Of a stretch of 27,501 nt of DNA, positions 7,837 to 15,666 are shown in pieces. Positions within the stretch are counted from its first letter, which is position 1; each line of letters opens with the position of its first letter. The notes beneath the pieces are model-generated. The model ran no database searches. It had not been told where the DNA came from and worked only from the letters and a program-made list of their open reading frames with translations. A program made the position numbers and the translations under genes. The DNA comes from Clostridiales bacterium UBA4706 (GTDB taxonomy: Bacteria > Bacillota > Clostridia > Oscillospirales > Oscillospiraceae). The stretch lies in contig DHKA01000083.1 of NCBI GenBank assembly GCA_002404605.1, positions 5,737 to 33,237 on the forward strand, written 5' to 3'.

Positions 7837-8088
7837 ATGACACACGAGTATACGACCCGGGGCACCTGCGCCCGCAAGATCCTCTTTGAGGTGGAAGACG
7901 GAAAGGTCCACAACGTGCAGTTCATCAACGGCTGCAGCGGCAACACGCAGGGCGTTGCGAAGCTCTGCGAGGGCATGGATGTGAACGAGGTCATCGACCG
8001 GCTCGAAGGCATCCGCTGCGGCATGAAGCCGACGTCCTGCCCGGACCAGCTCGCGCAGGCGCTCAAGGCCGTGCGCGATAACGGCTGA
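7837..8088 (+). CDS. TSCPD-domain small protein (TIGR03905 family)
   Basis: 83 residues. This is a stand-alone TSCPD domain, named after the motif seen here as TSCPD at 66-70. It resembles the Cys-rich tail of some ribonucleotide reductases and related proteins. Five cysteines (11, 33, 44, 61, 68) include NGCSGNTQG and GIRCG, consistent with metal binding. The family is common in Clostridia and has no assigned biochemical role. The ribosome binding site AAAGGAGA lies before the ATG. It is the last gene of the operon, 32 bases after the DUF4956 gene, and is followed directly by a terminator; a functional link to the upstream genes is not evident. Confidence 0.88.
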   Translation: MTHEYTTRGTCARKILFEVEDGKVHNVQFINGCSGNTQGVAKLCEGMDVNEVIDRLEGIRCGMKPTSCPDQLAQALKAVRDNG

Positions 8089-8110
8089 AACATAATTTAA
8101 TAGGAAAAAG

Positions 8111-8153
8111 CCCGGAGCGGCGCATCCAAAATGGATGCGCCGCTCCGGGTTTT
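8111..8153 (+). terminator. Intrinsic terminator of the LTD-VTC-DUF4956-TSCPD operon
   Basis: An 18-bp perfect stem (8111-8128 with 8132-8149), a 3-base loop and a T-run (8150-8153) begin 22 bases after the TSCPD stop codon. A-run upstream makes it partly bidirectional. Confidence 0.9.
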
Positions 8154-8177
8154 CAGCCTGTACAAAAAGCCTCGCAG

Positions 8178-8341
8178 AGTTTGCTCCCGCAGGAGCAAAT
8201 GAATTTGGATTATTTTCTCCGGCGGCGTGTACGTCGGAGAAAATTCTTCTCGGCTCGCAAACGTGCGAGCGAAGCGAGTGCGCTGCAGCGAGCCGCAGCC
8301 TTTTCAAATGGGAGCCCCGAGCAGCGGGGCTCCCATTTGAA
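8178..8341. repeat. Hairpin-dense spacer, possible dispersed intergenic repeat
   Basis: Between the two convergent operons lie four consecutive inverted repeats: 8180-8187 with 8192-8199 (TTTGCTCC), 8212-8221 with 8235-8244 (ATTTTCTCCG), 8253-8259 with 8264-8270 (GCTCGCA), and 8303-8318 with 8326-8341. No open frame here looks like a protein. The run of short perfect dyads suggests a palindromic intergenic repeat or a structured transcript tail. Only a genome-wide search could tell. Confidence 0.4.
8303..8341 (-). terminator. Likely terminator of the LysM gene
   Basis: A perfect 16-bp GC-containing stem (8303-8318 with 8326-8341) lies 4 bases after the LysM stop codon. The minus-strand side lacks a proper T-run, so termination efficiency is uncertain; an mRNA-stabilising 3' hairpin is the alternative. 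Confidence 0.45.
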
Positions 8342-8345
8342 GGCG

Positions 8346-9839
8346 TTAGCCCGCGACATACAGGGGCATGTAGATCGTCTGACCGACGTAGTACGTGGCG
8401 AGATTGTCGCGGTCGTTCAGCCGCTGCAGGAAGGTGATGTTGCTCTCATAGCTCAGACCGTAGGTGAGGCAGAGACCATAGACCGTGTCGCCTGCGACGA
8501 GCTTGTGCGCCATGATCTTGTAGTATGCGCCGGAATCGGGGTACGTCGTCGAGGGGATGAGGATGATGTTTCCGGGGATCAAGTAGCTGTAGCTCACACT
8601 GGGATTCAGACGCTGGATGGCGGCGTCGTTCGTGGCGAAATCCACCTTGTATTTCTTGCAGATGCTCATGACGGTGTCGCCGGCCTGGATCTTGTGCGGG
8701 ATGAGAAGGTAGCTGAGTGTATCCTCGGCGGGAATGTTGGGCGTCGCAGTGGGCTTGGCAGAAGTCCCGGCGGAGGCGCTCGGCGCGGCGGAGGCCGTCG
8801 TACCGGCGGAAGGCGTGGGCGCAGCGGTCGGGGCAGGGGCGGCCGTCGTACCGGCGGAAGGCGCGGGCGTAGCGGTGGGCTTCACGACCGTGGAGGCGGC
8901 GACGTACTGCGGCATATAAAGGATATTGCCGGGGAGCAGGTTATAATAGGCCGAGTTGGGGTTGAGCAGGGAGATCAGCTTGGAATAGGCGTAATAGTCC
9001 AGACCGTAGGAGGCGCAGAGCGCGTAAAGCGTGTCGCCGGAGACGATCTTATGCGCCATGATCTTATAGTAGGAGCCGGAGGCCGGGACGGTTTTTGTCG
9101 GGATGAGGATGACCTTTCCGGGCATCATATAGTTGTAGTTGGTGATGTTGTTGATCTTGCGGATCGTCGCGTCGTTCGAGGAGAAGTCCACACCGAGCGC
9201 GGCGCAGACGCCGGAAACGGTCTCGCCGTACTGCAGCGTGTGCTGCGCGAGATAATAGCTCACCGTATCGCCGGAGGGAACGTTCGCCGTCGGAGCGGGC
9301 GTCGTGCCCGGCTGGGGCGTGGCGGTCGGCGCGGCGGAGGTGCCGGAGGTCGGCGCCGGAGTCGGCGTTGCAGCGCCGGCGGGCGTTATGTACAGCGGCA
9401 GGATGAACTGCTGGCCGGCCATGAACACGTTGAGGTTGTTGTTGAGCGCGGCGAGCAGCTTGTAGTTGGCGTTGTAGTCAATGCCGTAGCTCTGACAGAG
9501 CGCGGCGGGCGTCTCCCCGGCGACGAGCGTGTGCGAGAGGAGAGAATAGTACGCCTCCGAAGTCGTGGCCGTCTTTGTCGGCAGCCAGAGGACTTTGCCG
9601 GGCATCATATAGTTGTAGTTTGTGATGCCGTTGATCTTGCCGATCAAGGCGAGATTGGAGTTGAAGTCGATCTTTTTCGCTTCGCACACGCCGTAGATCG
9701 AATCGCCCGCCTTGAGGGTATAGCTCGTGAGATAGCCCACGACCTTGTCATCGGCGGCGTTCGCTGTGCCGGTGAGACCGGTGAAGAGCGCTGCTACGAG
9801 ACATACGGTCAGCAGCAGGGAAAGAAGGCGTTTTTTCAT
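8346..9839 (-). CDS. Secreted protein with six LysM domains in three pairs
   Basis: 497 residues. The signal peptide MKKRLLSLLLTVCLVAALFT has likely cleavage after ANA near residue 28. Six LysM modules (each ~50 residues, pattern HTL-x-GET/D...LN/IN...PG...IP) form three tandem pairs. The pairs are separated by Pro/Ala/Thr-rich linkers such as PTPAPTSGTSAAPTATPQPG. In each pair the first module resembles the first of the others and the second the second, so the gene grew by duplication of a two-LysM unit. There is no catalytic domain. LysM binds N-acetylglucosamine in peptidoglycan or chitin-type glycans, so a non-covalently wall-bound protein is likely. GGGAG precedes the ATG. Each module also carries a conserved Cys (for example GVCEA and ALCQS), unusual in LysM proteins. 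Confidence 0.9.
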   Translation of the reverse strand: MKKRLLSLLLTVCLVAALFTGLTGTANAADDKVVGYLTSYTLKAGDSIYGVCEAKKIDFNSNLALIGKINGITNYNYMMPGKVLWLPTKTATTSEAYYSLLSHTLVAGETPAALCQSYGIDYNANYKLLAALNNNLNVFMAGQQFILPLYITPAGAATPTPAPTSGTSAAPTATPQPGTTPAPTANVPSGDTVSYYLAQHTLQYGETVSGVCAALGVDFSSNDATIRKINNITNYNYMMPGKVILIPTKTVPASGSYYKIMAHKIVSGDTLYALCASYGLDYYAYSKLISLLNPNSAYYNLLPGNILYMPQYVAASTVVKPTATPAPSAGTTAAPAPTAAPTPSAGTTASAAPSASAGTSAKPTATPNIPAEDTLSYLLIPHKIQAGDTVMSICKKYKVDFATNDAAIQRLNPSVSYSYLIPGNIILIPSTTYPDSGAYYKIMAHKLVAGDTVYGLCLTYGLSYESNITFLQRLNDRDNLATYYVGQTIYMPLYVAG

Positions 9840-9933
9840 GGTAGGTTTCTCCCTTCGTTGACTCCGCGCGGGGGTCGGGTAGATTTAAAAGATTGGTTTC
9901 GTGTATGTATGACGGGGAAAAAGCCCGATCCGT

Positions 9934-10866
9934 TCAGGAAAGAAGCGTGATCGGCGCGATATCCTGCCAGACGATGCCGGTACGATTGCCGTCCTGATCC
10001 ACGAGATCCTGCGAGATCTTGCCGGTATAGACCATTTCACCGTTTTGCAGCGTGAGGACATACTGCGCGTCGGCGTCGTCGGTGATCCAGTCCGTGCCGG
10101 AGAAGGAAGCGCCCTCGCCGGGGAAAAAGTCCTGCTCGGCAAGGCTCATCAGCCGCATATCGCCGGGGAACAGGCCCTGCGCCGGTTCGCTGATGCGGTG
10201 GGCGTGCCAGAGCGCGGTGATCTCGCCCTCGATGTACTCAACGATCGCCTTGTCGGTCGCCGTATAGAGCAGATACCGGCTGCCGCCGAGGGGGACGAAC
10301 TCCGTGAACTCGGTCAGCTCTCCGTCAATGTACGCGCGGACGCGGATCGCGCCGGTCAGACCGTCACAGTCCCACTGGCATTTGCCCTCGCGCTGCACCT
10401 CCGTGCCGGAGGTCTTGTCCACGTAAGTGTAAGCTGCCTCGTAGCGTCCCGGCGCGGACGAAGTGAGCACGGCATCGGGGAACGTTTCACGGAGCGACGT
10501 CTGCGCCGCGTCCAGACCGTCGGCGCGCAGCTCGCGCCCGAGCGACGGATATGCCGTCGTGAACGGGACGTACACGAGCAGAAGGTAATCGGAGTTCATG
10601 TAGTAGCTGTCCGGATACGCGGCCTGCAGTTTGGCGTTGTGCGTTTCGAGCCGCTGCTGCACGGTGCTGAGCAGCGCACCGTAGATCGCGGTGTACTGCG
10701 CGTAGGCATCCGCGTAGGAAATGCCCTCCGCGGCGGGGTTGGTGTTGTCTGACTTGGTCTCCGTTCCGGCGCTCGCCGTCGGCTGCGGCGCTTCGGTCTT
10801 GCCGCAGGCGGCGAGAGAGAGCAGGAGCGCACAGCAGAGGATCAGAGAAAGGATCTTTCGTTTCAT
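9934..10866 (-). CDS. Putative lipoprotein, function unknown
   Basis: 310 residues. Positively charged start, hydrophobic stretch and lipobox LAAC give a lipidated Cys21, followed by a Thr/Ser/Ala/Glu-rich linker, as in proteins held on the outer face of the membrane. The mature part has no motif I recognise. It is rich in aromatic residues, with stretches such as YEAAYTYVDK and SRYLLYTATDKAIVEYIEGE that suggest a beta-rich fold. It ends close to the LysM gene (94 bases between), which has no clear promoter of its own and may be co-transcribed. GGGAG lies before the ATG, with a promoter at 10923-10952. Function not assigned. Confidence 0.8.
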   Translation of the reverse strand: MKRKILSLILCCALLLSLAACGKTEAPQPTASAGTETKSDNTNPAAEGISYADAYAQYTAIYGALLSTVQQRLETHNAKLQAAYPDSYYMNSDYLLLVYVPFTTAYPSLGRELRADGLDAAQTSLRETFPDAVLTSSAPGRYEAAYTYVDKTSGTEVQREGKCQWDCDGLTGAIRVRAYIDGELTEFTEFVPLGGSRYLLYTATDKAIVEYIEGEITALWHAHRISEPAQGLFPGDMRLMSLAEQDFFPGEGASFSGTDWITDDADAQYVLTLQNGEMVYTGKISQDLVDQDGNRTGIVWQDIAPITLLS

Positions 10867-10922
10867 GGAAAATCTCCCGTTATGTACCTTTTTAAATAAA
10901 TGGGGGCAAAGCTGTTAACATA

Positions 10923-10952
10923 ATATTATGCCACAAGGCGAGAAAATTGCAA
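10923..10952 (-). promoter_or_regulatory. Sigma-A-type promoter of the lipoprotein gene
   Basis: On the minus strand TTGCAA (10947-10952) and TAATAT (10923-10928) are 18 bases apart (17 to the overlapping ATAATA). Transcription should start about 50 bases upstream of the ATG. Confidence 0.6.
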
Positions 10953-10989
10953 GCCCCCGATGCAGCATTTTTCGCGGAAAAATCCGGAA

Positions 10990-11024
10990 AAAGAGGGAAA
11001 TCGGGCGGAAAAGGATTCCGCCCG
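10990..11024 (-). terminator. Intrinsic terminator after the acyltransferase-fold gene
   Basis: A 9-bp perfect stem CGGGCGGAA (11016-11024 with 11002-11010, minus sense) with a 5-base loop is followed by ATTTCCCTCTTTTT. It lies 9 bases after the stop codon. Confidence 0.65.
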
Positions 11025-11033
11025 GGGAGAAAA

Positions 11034-11915
11034 TCAGTTCACGTCCTCTTCCACGGACTCCGGAGCGAGCTCCAGAAGGACGGGATTGCGGAGGAAATAT
11101 TTTAGGCATTTGAGAGCACTCGCAAAATAATAGCTGTCGGCGATGCGCTCATCGCAGGTGATACGCAGATCGACATAGTGCCGCTCGACGCCGGAGGGGG
11201 TGCCGTCGGCCTCCTGCACCTTGCGCCGCGCGCCGAAGGAAACGGCGCAGGGCATGTTGCCGAAATCGGCGAGATGCGCCTCCGCGGGCGGAACGCCGAA
11301 GCTGCCGAGATCGAGCATCGTCACGCTGCCGTGGAACGGGCTGGCGTCCAGCCACGTGCGCGGCAGCCAGTCGAAGTAATCCATCAAACGGAAAATGCTC
11401 ATCGCCATGCGCAGCAGAATGCGGGGGAAGCGCATGAGCGTGTTGGCGAGCTTTTCCGGGGCGCTCAGGGAAATGTCGGCGCGGACCTCATCCGTGGCCT
11501 CGGTGAGCTTGCGGTAAACGTCGAACACCGTGTCGGTCGGCGCGAAGCGGACCTTGATGCTCGTCTCCGTCGCGGTGACGGAAGCACTGCGCTTGACGGG
11601 GAGAACGACTTCGATGTCGCTGCGGGCATAGATGCGCCGCCCGGATACGAACCGGTTGATGCCCGGACGCATGGACACTGTGCGGACGTAGGCCGCGATG
11701 AGCAGATGCAGAAAGCCGAGATTTGCCCAGCCGCCGGCGCGCTTTTCCCGCAGCCATTTTTCCACGCCGGTGACCTCCACGCTGTCCGAGAGGAAGCAGG
11801 TAGCGTCGCTCCGGCGGCGGAGGATGTACGGCTGGATGCGGTTGTAGGCGGGGAGCGTATAGAGCTGACGGCCCTCCCGCCGGTCGTTCATATGTCGGGT
11901 GTATCGGTCTGCCAT
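11034..11915 (-). CDS. CAT/E2-acyltransferase-fold protein with altered catalytic motif
   Basis: 293 residues resembling the catalytic domain of 2-oxo-acid dehydrogenase E2 and chloramphenicol acetyltransferase, with no lipoyl or subunit-binding domain. The region around NLGFLHLLIAAYVRTV and the late block MLDLGSFGVPPAEAHLADFG fit the fold. The motif that normally reads DHRVxDG appears as DERIADS at 255-261: the catalytic His is Glu256 and the Gly is Ser261. So a standard acyltransfer mechanism is doubtful. It could be an inactive paralog, a binding protein, or a subfamily that normally carries Glu here. A single gene with its own promoter and terminator; AAGGAG precedes the ATG. The usual substrate clues are absent. 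Confidence 0.75.
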   Translation of the reverse strand: MADRYTRHMNDRREGRQLYTLPAYNRIQPYILRRRSDATCFLSDSVEVTGVEKWLREKRAGGWANLGFLHLLIAAYVRTVSMRPGINRFVSGRRIYARSDIEVVLPVKRSASVTATETSIKVRFAPTDTVFDVYRKLTEATDEVRADISLSAPEKLANTLMRFPRILLRMAMSIFRLMDYFDWLPRTWLDASPFHGSVTMLDLGSFGVPPAEAHLADFGNMPCAVSFGARRKVQEADGTPSGVERHYVDLRITCDERIADSYYFASALKCLKYFLRNPVLLELAPESVEEDVN

Positions 11916-12002
11916 GAAAGAGTCTCCTTTTACAGGTGCAGAATGGTGCTTTTTCGTGCCTGCTCGGTGGGCACAATTTGTTTATTATATTTATTATATA
12001 AT

Positions 12003-12030
12003 ATTATATAGTTTCTTTCCTAATTTGCAA
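12003..12030 (-). promoter_or_regulatory. Sigma-A-type promoter of the acyltransferase-fold gene
   Basis: On the minus strand TTGCAA (12025-12030) and TATAAT (12003-12008) are 16 bases apart in a strongly AT-rich stretch. The leader to the ATG is about 80 bases and contains a small GTGCC/GGCAC dyad. Confidence 0.6.
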
Positions 12031-12139
12031 GCATAAAATACAACTTGCCCAAACACAGAAGTCTTCATTTGGTTAAAACGGAAAAAATGCTGCGCATACG
12101 GCTTTTAGGGTGACAATTTACCGACATTATCACTTGAAT

Positions 12140-12168
12140 TTGATGAAAAAAGGGTGTACAGTTACACT
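12140..12168 (+). promoter_or_regulatory. Candidate V-ATPase operon promoter with overlapping dyad
   Basis: TTGATG (12140-12145) and TACACT (12163-12168) are 17 bases apart; a second register, TTGAAT (12134-12139) with TACAGT (12157-12162), also has 17. A dyad, GTGTACAGTTACAC (12154-12167), covers the -10 region and could be an operator. Neither box is close to consensus, so the assignment is tentative. Confidence 0.4.
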
Positions 12169-12206
12169 GTCAGAAAATTTGGCTTTGACGGGAGGTGTTT
12201 CAAAAA

Positions 12207-12521
12207 ATGGCACTGGAAGCAATTCTTGCCGTAGAGCAGGCGGAACGGGATGCGGCCCGGAAAAAGGCAGAAGCAGCGCAGAAAGCGAAGGAGATTGCCG
12301 CGAAAGCCGACAAAGAAGGGAACGCAGCGGTGAAGGAAGCCGCGGAAAGAGCTGCGGCAGAGCTCTGGACTCTCGCAAAGAGTGCAGAGGAAAAGAGCGC
12401 TGCGGAAAGTGAAAAGATCCGGGAAGCGGCCCGCGAGGAGATGGACGCGCTGCGCAATCTCGCGGAGAACCGTCTGGAAGAGGCGGCGGACCGGATCGTG
12501 GAAAGGATCGTGAACGGATAA
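12207..12521 (+). CDS. ntpF: V-type ATPase subunit G/H (peripheral stalk)
   Basis: 104 residues, almost entirely charged coiled coil rich in Ala, Glu, Lys and Arg, as expected for the small stalk subunit that pairs with subunit E to hold the stator. It is the first gene of an operon in the ntpF-I-K-E-C-G-A-B-D order of E. hirae, which supports the call more than sequence alone. I chose the ATG at 12207, 11 bases after GGGAGG (12190-12195); a GTG at 12195 in the same frame overlaps the ribosome binding site and is less likely. The stop directly abuts the start of ntpI. Confidence 0.82.
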   Translation: MALEAILAVEQAERDAARKKAEAAQKAKEIAAKADKEGNAAVKEAAERAAAELWTLAKSAEEKSAAESEKIREAAREEMDALRNLAENRLEEAADRIVERIVNG

Positions 12522-14513
12522 ATGAGCATTGTAGCCATGAAAAAGCTCCGGCTCATCGGCGTTCATTCCCAGAAGGAAGAACTGCTGCGCGAGCTGATGC
12601 TTCTCGGCTGCGTGGAGGTGTCGGATCCGGCAAACCGGCCGGACCGGGAGGAGCTTGCCGCCTTCCGGCGTGCGGACGGCGGAAAGGTCTGGCAGAAGCG
12701 CTCGGATCAGACAACGATCGTCAACGCGCTGCGGCTGCTGGACAAGCATGCCCCTGCCAAAAAGGGCCTGCTTACGCCGAAGCCGGAGGTCGAATGCGCC
12801 AAGCTGCTCGATGAGAGCGCTCTGGATGCCGATCTCGCTCTGGCGGGGGAGATCCTCTCGCTGGATGCGGAGGCGCGCGGCCTTCTTACCCGCGCAAGCC
12901 GGGAACGCGCCTCGGCGGAGGCCATGACTCCGTGGACGGCGCTGAACGTCCCGCTCGAACGCATGGAGACGCAAAGCTGCGAAATGCAGCTCGGCACACT
13001 TCCCGCCGCCGTCCCCATGGAGGAAGTAAACGCCGCGCTCTCGGAGCTGGAAGTCGGCTTTGATCTTGTCTCCGAGGACAAGACCAGCCGGTATGTATCG
13101 CTGCTCTTCCGCCGGGAGGACCGCGAGACGGTCGCCGCGGCGCTTCGGCCGTTCGGCTTTTCGGCCATTTCTCTGCCGGAAGGCACCGGAACGCCGGAGC
13201 AGATCCGCGCCGCCGCGATCGCCCGCAGCGAGGAGCTGACGGAGCAGGCGGCCAAAAAGATCGAAGAGCTTGCCTCCTATGCACCGCACCGCGACGCGCT
13301 GCAACTCGGCGCGGACACGCTTTCGACGCGCATCGCGCGCGAGGAAACGGCCGAAAGGCTCCTGCAGTCGGACAGCACCTTCTACTTTGAAGGTTGGATC
13401 ACCGCGCCGGAGGAGAAAAAGCTCGGTGACACCCTCTCAAAATATTGCTGCGCCTGGGAGACGGAAGAGCCGGATCCGGAGCATCCGGAGGAGGTCCCCA
13501 TCCAGCTGCGAAATAACGCGCTGACCCGCCCGTACAACATCGTCACGGAGATGTATTCTCTCCCGGCGTACAACGGGCTTGACCCTAACCCCTTTATCAT
13601 GCCGTTTTTCGCGCTGTTCTTTGGCATCATGTTCGCGGATATGGCGTACGGTCTCATCCTGCTGATCGCGGGACTGCTCTTCCTCTGGAAGGCAAAGCCG
13701 AAGGGAAGCATGAAAAACGCCGCGGGGCTGCTGATCGAATGCGGCATTTCCACATTCGTCATAGGCTTCCTGACCGGCGGCTTCTTCGGCGACGTCGTCT
13801 CCGTCATCGGCGGCTGGTTCGGCAAGGACTGGTCGATCGTACCGCACCTCGGCACAATCCACCTCGGCAGCATTGCGATCGATCTGCCGCTCAATCTGCT
13901 GGAAGGCAACAACCCGCTGTATGTTCTCGTCGCGGCGATCTGTCTCGGCGCGATCCATCTGGCGCTCGGCACGGGCATCGGCATCTATCTCAAGCTCAAG
14001 GACGGCGAGTGGGCAGACGCTCTGCTCAACGATCTGTGCTGGTGGGTGATGATCGCGGGCATTCTCGTCATGGTGACCGGCGGAACGAAGGTCGTTCTTT
14101 ATGTCGGCATCGGCATGCTCGTGCTCGGCCAGCTTATCACCGGCAAGGGCTTCGGGAAGATCACCGGCATTTTCAGCGCGGTGTACAACGGCGCGACCGG
14201 GTATCTGGGCGATCTGCTCTCGTACTCGCGTCTGATGGCACTGATGCTCGCCGGCAGCGTTATTGCGAGCGTATTCAACCAGCTCGGCTCGCTCGGCAAC
14301 GCCAACGGCATGACCGTGGGCGGCACGATCCTTTTCGTGCTCGTGTTCTGCATCGGTCATGCGCTGAACTTTGCGCTGAACCTGATCGGCTGCTTTGTGC
14401 ATACGCTGCGTCTGCAGTTCCTCGAGTTCTTCGGCAAGTGGTACCGGGACGGCGGCAAGGCCTTCCGTCCTTTGAAAATTCAAACGAAATATGTAGATAT
14501 CAAGGAGGAGTAA
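12522..14513 (+). CDS. ntpI: V-type ATPase subunit I (a-subunit, ion channel stator)
   Basis: 663 residues. A soluble N-terminal half (~1-340) begins in the typical way, MSIVAMKKLRLIG, and is followed by a membrane half with about eight helices (from FIMPFFALFFGIMFADMAYG onward). The two arginines expected to face the rotor ring are visible: Arg570 in LLSYSRLMALML and Arg630 in VHTLRLQFLEFF. It forms the half-channels through which ions reach the c-ring. The ATG immediately follows the ntpF stop; the ribosome binding site is inside the end of ntpF, so coupling is likely. Length and order are normal for the family. Confidence 0.96.
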   Translation: MSIVAMKKLRLIGVHSQKEELLRELMLLGCVEVSDPANRPDREELAAFRRADGGKVWQKRSDQTTIVNALRLLDKHAPAKKGLLTPKPEVECAKLLDESALDADLALAGEILSLDAEARGLLTRASRERASAEAMTPWTALNVPLERMETQSCEMQLGTLPAAVPMEEVNAALSELEVGFDLVSEDKTSRYVSLLFRREDRETVAAALRPFGFSAISLPEGTGTPEQIRAAAIARSEELTEQAAKKIEELASYAPHRDALQLGADTLSTRIAREETAERLLQSDSTFYFEGWITAPEEKKLGDTLSKYCCAWETEEPDPEHPEEVPIQLRNNALTRPYNIVTEMYSLPAYNGLDPNPFIMPFFALFFGIMFADMAYGLILLIAGLLFLWKAKPKGSMKNAAGLLIECGISTFVIGFLTGGFFGDVVSVIGGWFGKDWSIVPHLGTIHLGSIAIDLPLNLLEGNNPLYVLVAAICLGAIHLALGTGIGIYLKLKDGEWADALLNDLCWWVMIAGILVMVTGGTKVVLYVGIGMLVLGQLITGKGFGKITGIFSAVYNGATGYLGDLLSYSRLMALMLAGSVIASVFNQLGSLGNANGMTVGGTILFVLVFCIGHALNFALNLIGCFVHTLRLQFLEFFGKWYRDGGKAFRPLKIQTKYVDIKEE

Positions 14514-14517
14514 AATA

Positions 14518-15024
14518 ATGATCACTGCATTCTTTGAGAGCTTCGGCGGTCTCGCCATCGGTTTCCTGGGCGCTTCCCTCGCATGCGGTCTCTGCTGCGC
14601 CGGCTCTGCCAAGGGCTGCGGCCTCGCCGGTGAAGCCGGCACCGGCCTTCTCAGCGAAGATCCCTCTTACTTCGGCAAAGTCCTGATCCTTCAGGTCATC
14701 CCCGGCACCCAGGGGCTGTACGGCCTCGTTGTCTGGTTCTTTGCGCTGCTCCAGATGGGCGTGTTCGGCGGCAACGTCGATCCGACCAGCCTCACCGTCG
14801 TTGACGGTCTGCGCGTTGCGTGCGCTTGCCTCCCGATGGCGACCGGCGCCGCTATCTCCGCTCCGGCGCAGGGCCGCGTGGCCGCTACCGCCGTTAACCT
14901 GATGGCCAAGCGTCCCGATGACTGGGCGAAGGGCATCATCCTCTGCATCACGGTCGAGTTCTACGCCATCCTCTCGCTGCTCGCCTCCTTCCTGATGCTG
15001 CTGAACCTGCACATCGGCGCCTGA
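14518..15024 (+). CDS. ntpK: V-type ATPase subunit K (rotor ring, probably Na+-binding)
   Basis: 168 residues, four membrane helices from two fused c-type hairpins. The first hairpin holds IPGTQGLYG (61-69), with Thr64, Gln65 and Tyr68; the second holds PAQGRVAA with Gln118, and VEFYAIL with the ion-carrying Glu147. These match the positions that coordinate sodium in E. hirae NtpK (Leu61, Thr64, Gln65, Gln110, Glu139), so sodium rather than proton coupling is likely. Only the second hairpin has the carboxylate, as usual for V-type rings. Good ribosome binding site GGAGGAG, overlapping the end of ntpI. Codon choice looks more uniform than in the neighbours, consistent with high expression. Confidence 0.96.
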   Translation: MITAFFESFGGLAIGFLGASLACGLCCAGSAKGCGLAGEAGTGLLSEDPSYFGKVLILQVIPGTQGLYGLVVWFFALLQMGVFGGNVDPTSLTVVDGLRVACACLPMATGAAISAPAQGRVAATAVNLMAKRPDDWAKGIILCITVEFYAILSLLASFLMLLNLHIGA

Positions 15025-15046
15025 TCCGGAAAGGACCGGTATCGCC

Positions 15047-15643
15047 ATGAACGGAATTGAAAAGATCACGGCCCGTATCACGGCAGAGGCGGACGAAGCC
15101 GCCGCCGCCGTGATCGCCGAGGCCGAAAAGACGGCGGGAGAAATCCGCGCCGCCTACCAGAAAAAAGCGGACGAGGCGTATGAAGCGCGCATGAACGAGG
15201 GCAATACCGAGGTCCGCCTCGGCGCCGAGCGCGTGGAGCGCGCCGCGAAGCTTCAGAGCCGCAAGGATACGCTCGCGCTCAAGCAGAACCTTCTCGAGCG
15301 CGCCTATGACAGAGCAAAGGAAAAGCTCCTCGCCCTGCCGGAGGAAGGGTATACGGCGTTCCTCGCGTCCCAGGCGGGCCATGCCGCCGTCACCGGTCAC
15401 GAACGCATCGTCATCAACAGCCAGGACCGCTCCATGGGCGAGGCGATCGTCCGCGGCGCGAACGCGATCCTGACCGAGCGGGGACTCCCCGCCGGGCTCA
15501 CGCTCTCGGACGAGAGCGGCGACTTCTCCGGCGGTCTCAAGCTCCGCGAGGGCAGCGTGGAAGTCAACTGCACCGTTGACACGCTTCTTGCGCTGAGCCG
15601 GAACAGTCTGGACGCGGAGATCGCCGCCATCCTCTTTGACTGA
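15047..15643 (+). CDS. ntpE: V-type ATPase subunit E (peripheral stalk)
   Basis: 198 residues. The N-terminal half is a long charged helix (EKITARITAEADEAAAAVIA onward) that should form the coiled coil with subunit G/H; the C-terminal half is a small globular domain that ends in the family's usual pattern (SVEVNCTVDTLLALSRNSL). It forms the static stalk linking the ATPase head to subunit I. GGAAAGGA precedes the ATG by a normal distance. Length and operon place agree with the assignment. Confidence 0.93.
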   Translation: MNGIEKITARITAEADEAAAAVIAEAEKTAGEIRAAYQKKADEAYEARMNEGNTEVRLGAERVERAAKLQSRKDTLALKQNLLERAYDRAKEKLLALPEEGYTAFLASQAGHAAVTGHERIVINSQDRSMGEAIVRGANAILTERGLPAGLTLSDESGDFSGGLKLREGSVEVNCTVDTLLALSRNSLDAEIAAILFD

Positions 15644-15666
15644 TCCGGTTGGAAGGCGGGAAGAAA

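Noticed and set aside
8181..9950. 589-codon plus-strand frame opposite the LysM gene, with Gly/Arg-rich repeats
   Set aside because: The repeats are the reverse reading of the LysM linkers; the minus-strand gene has a signal peptide and six domains.
12195..12206. GTG start for ntpF four codons upstream
   Set aside because: It overlaps the only ribosome binding site, which better serves the ATG at 12207.
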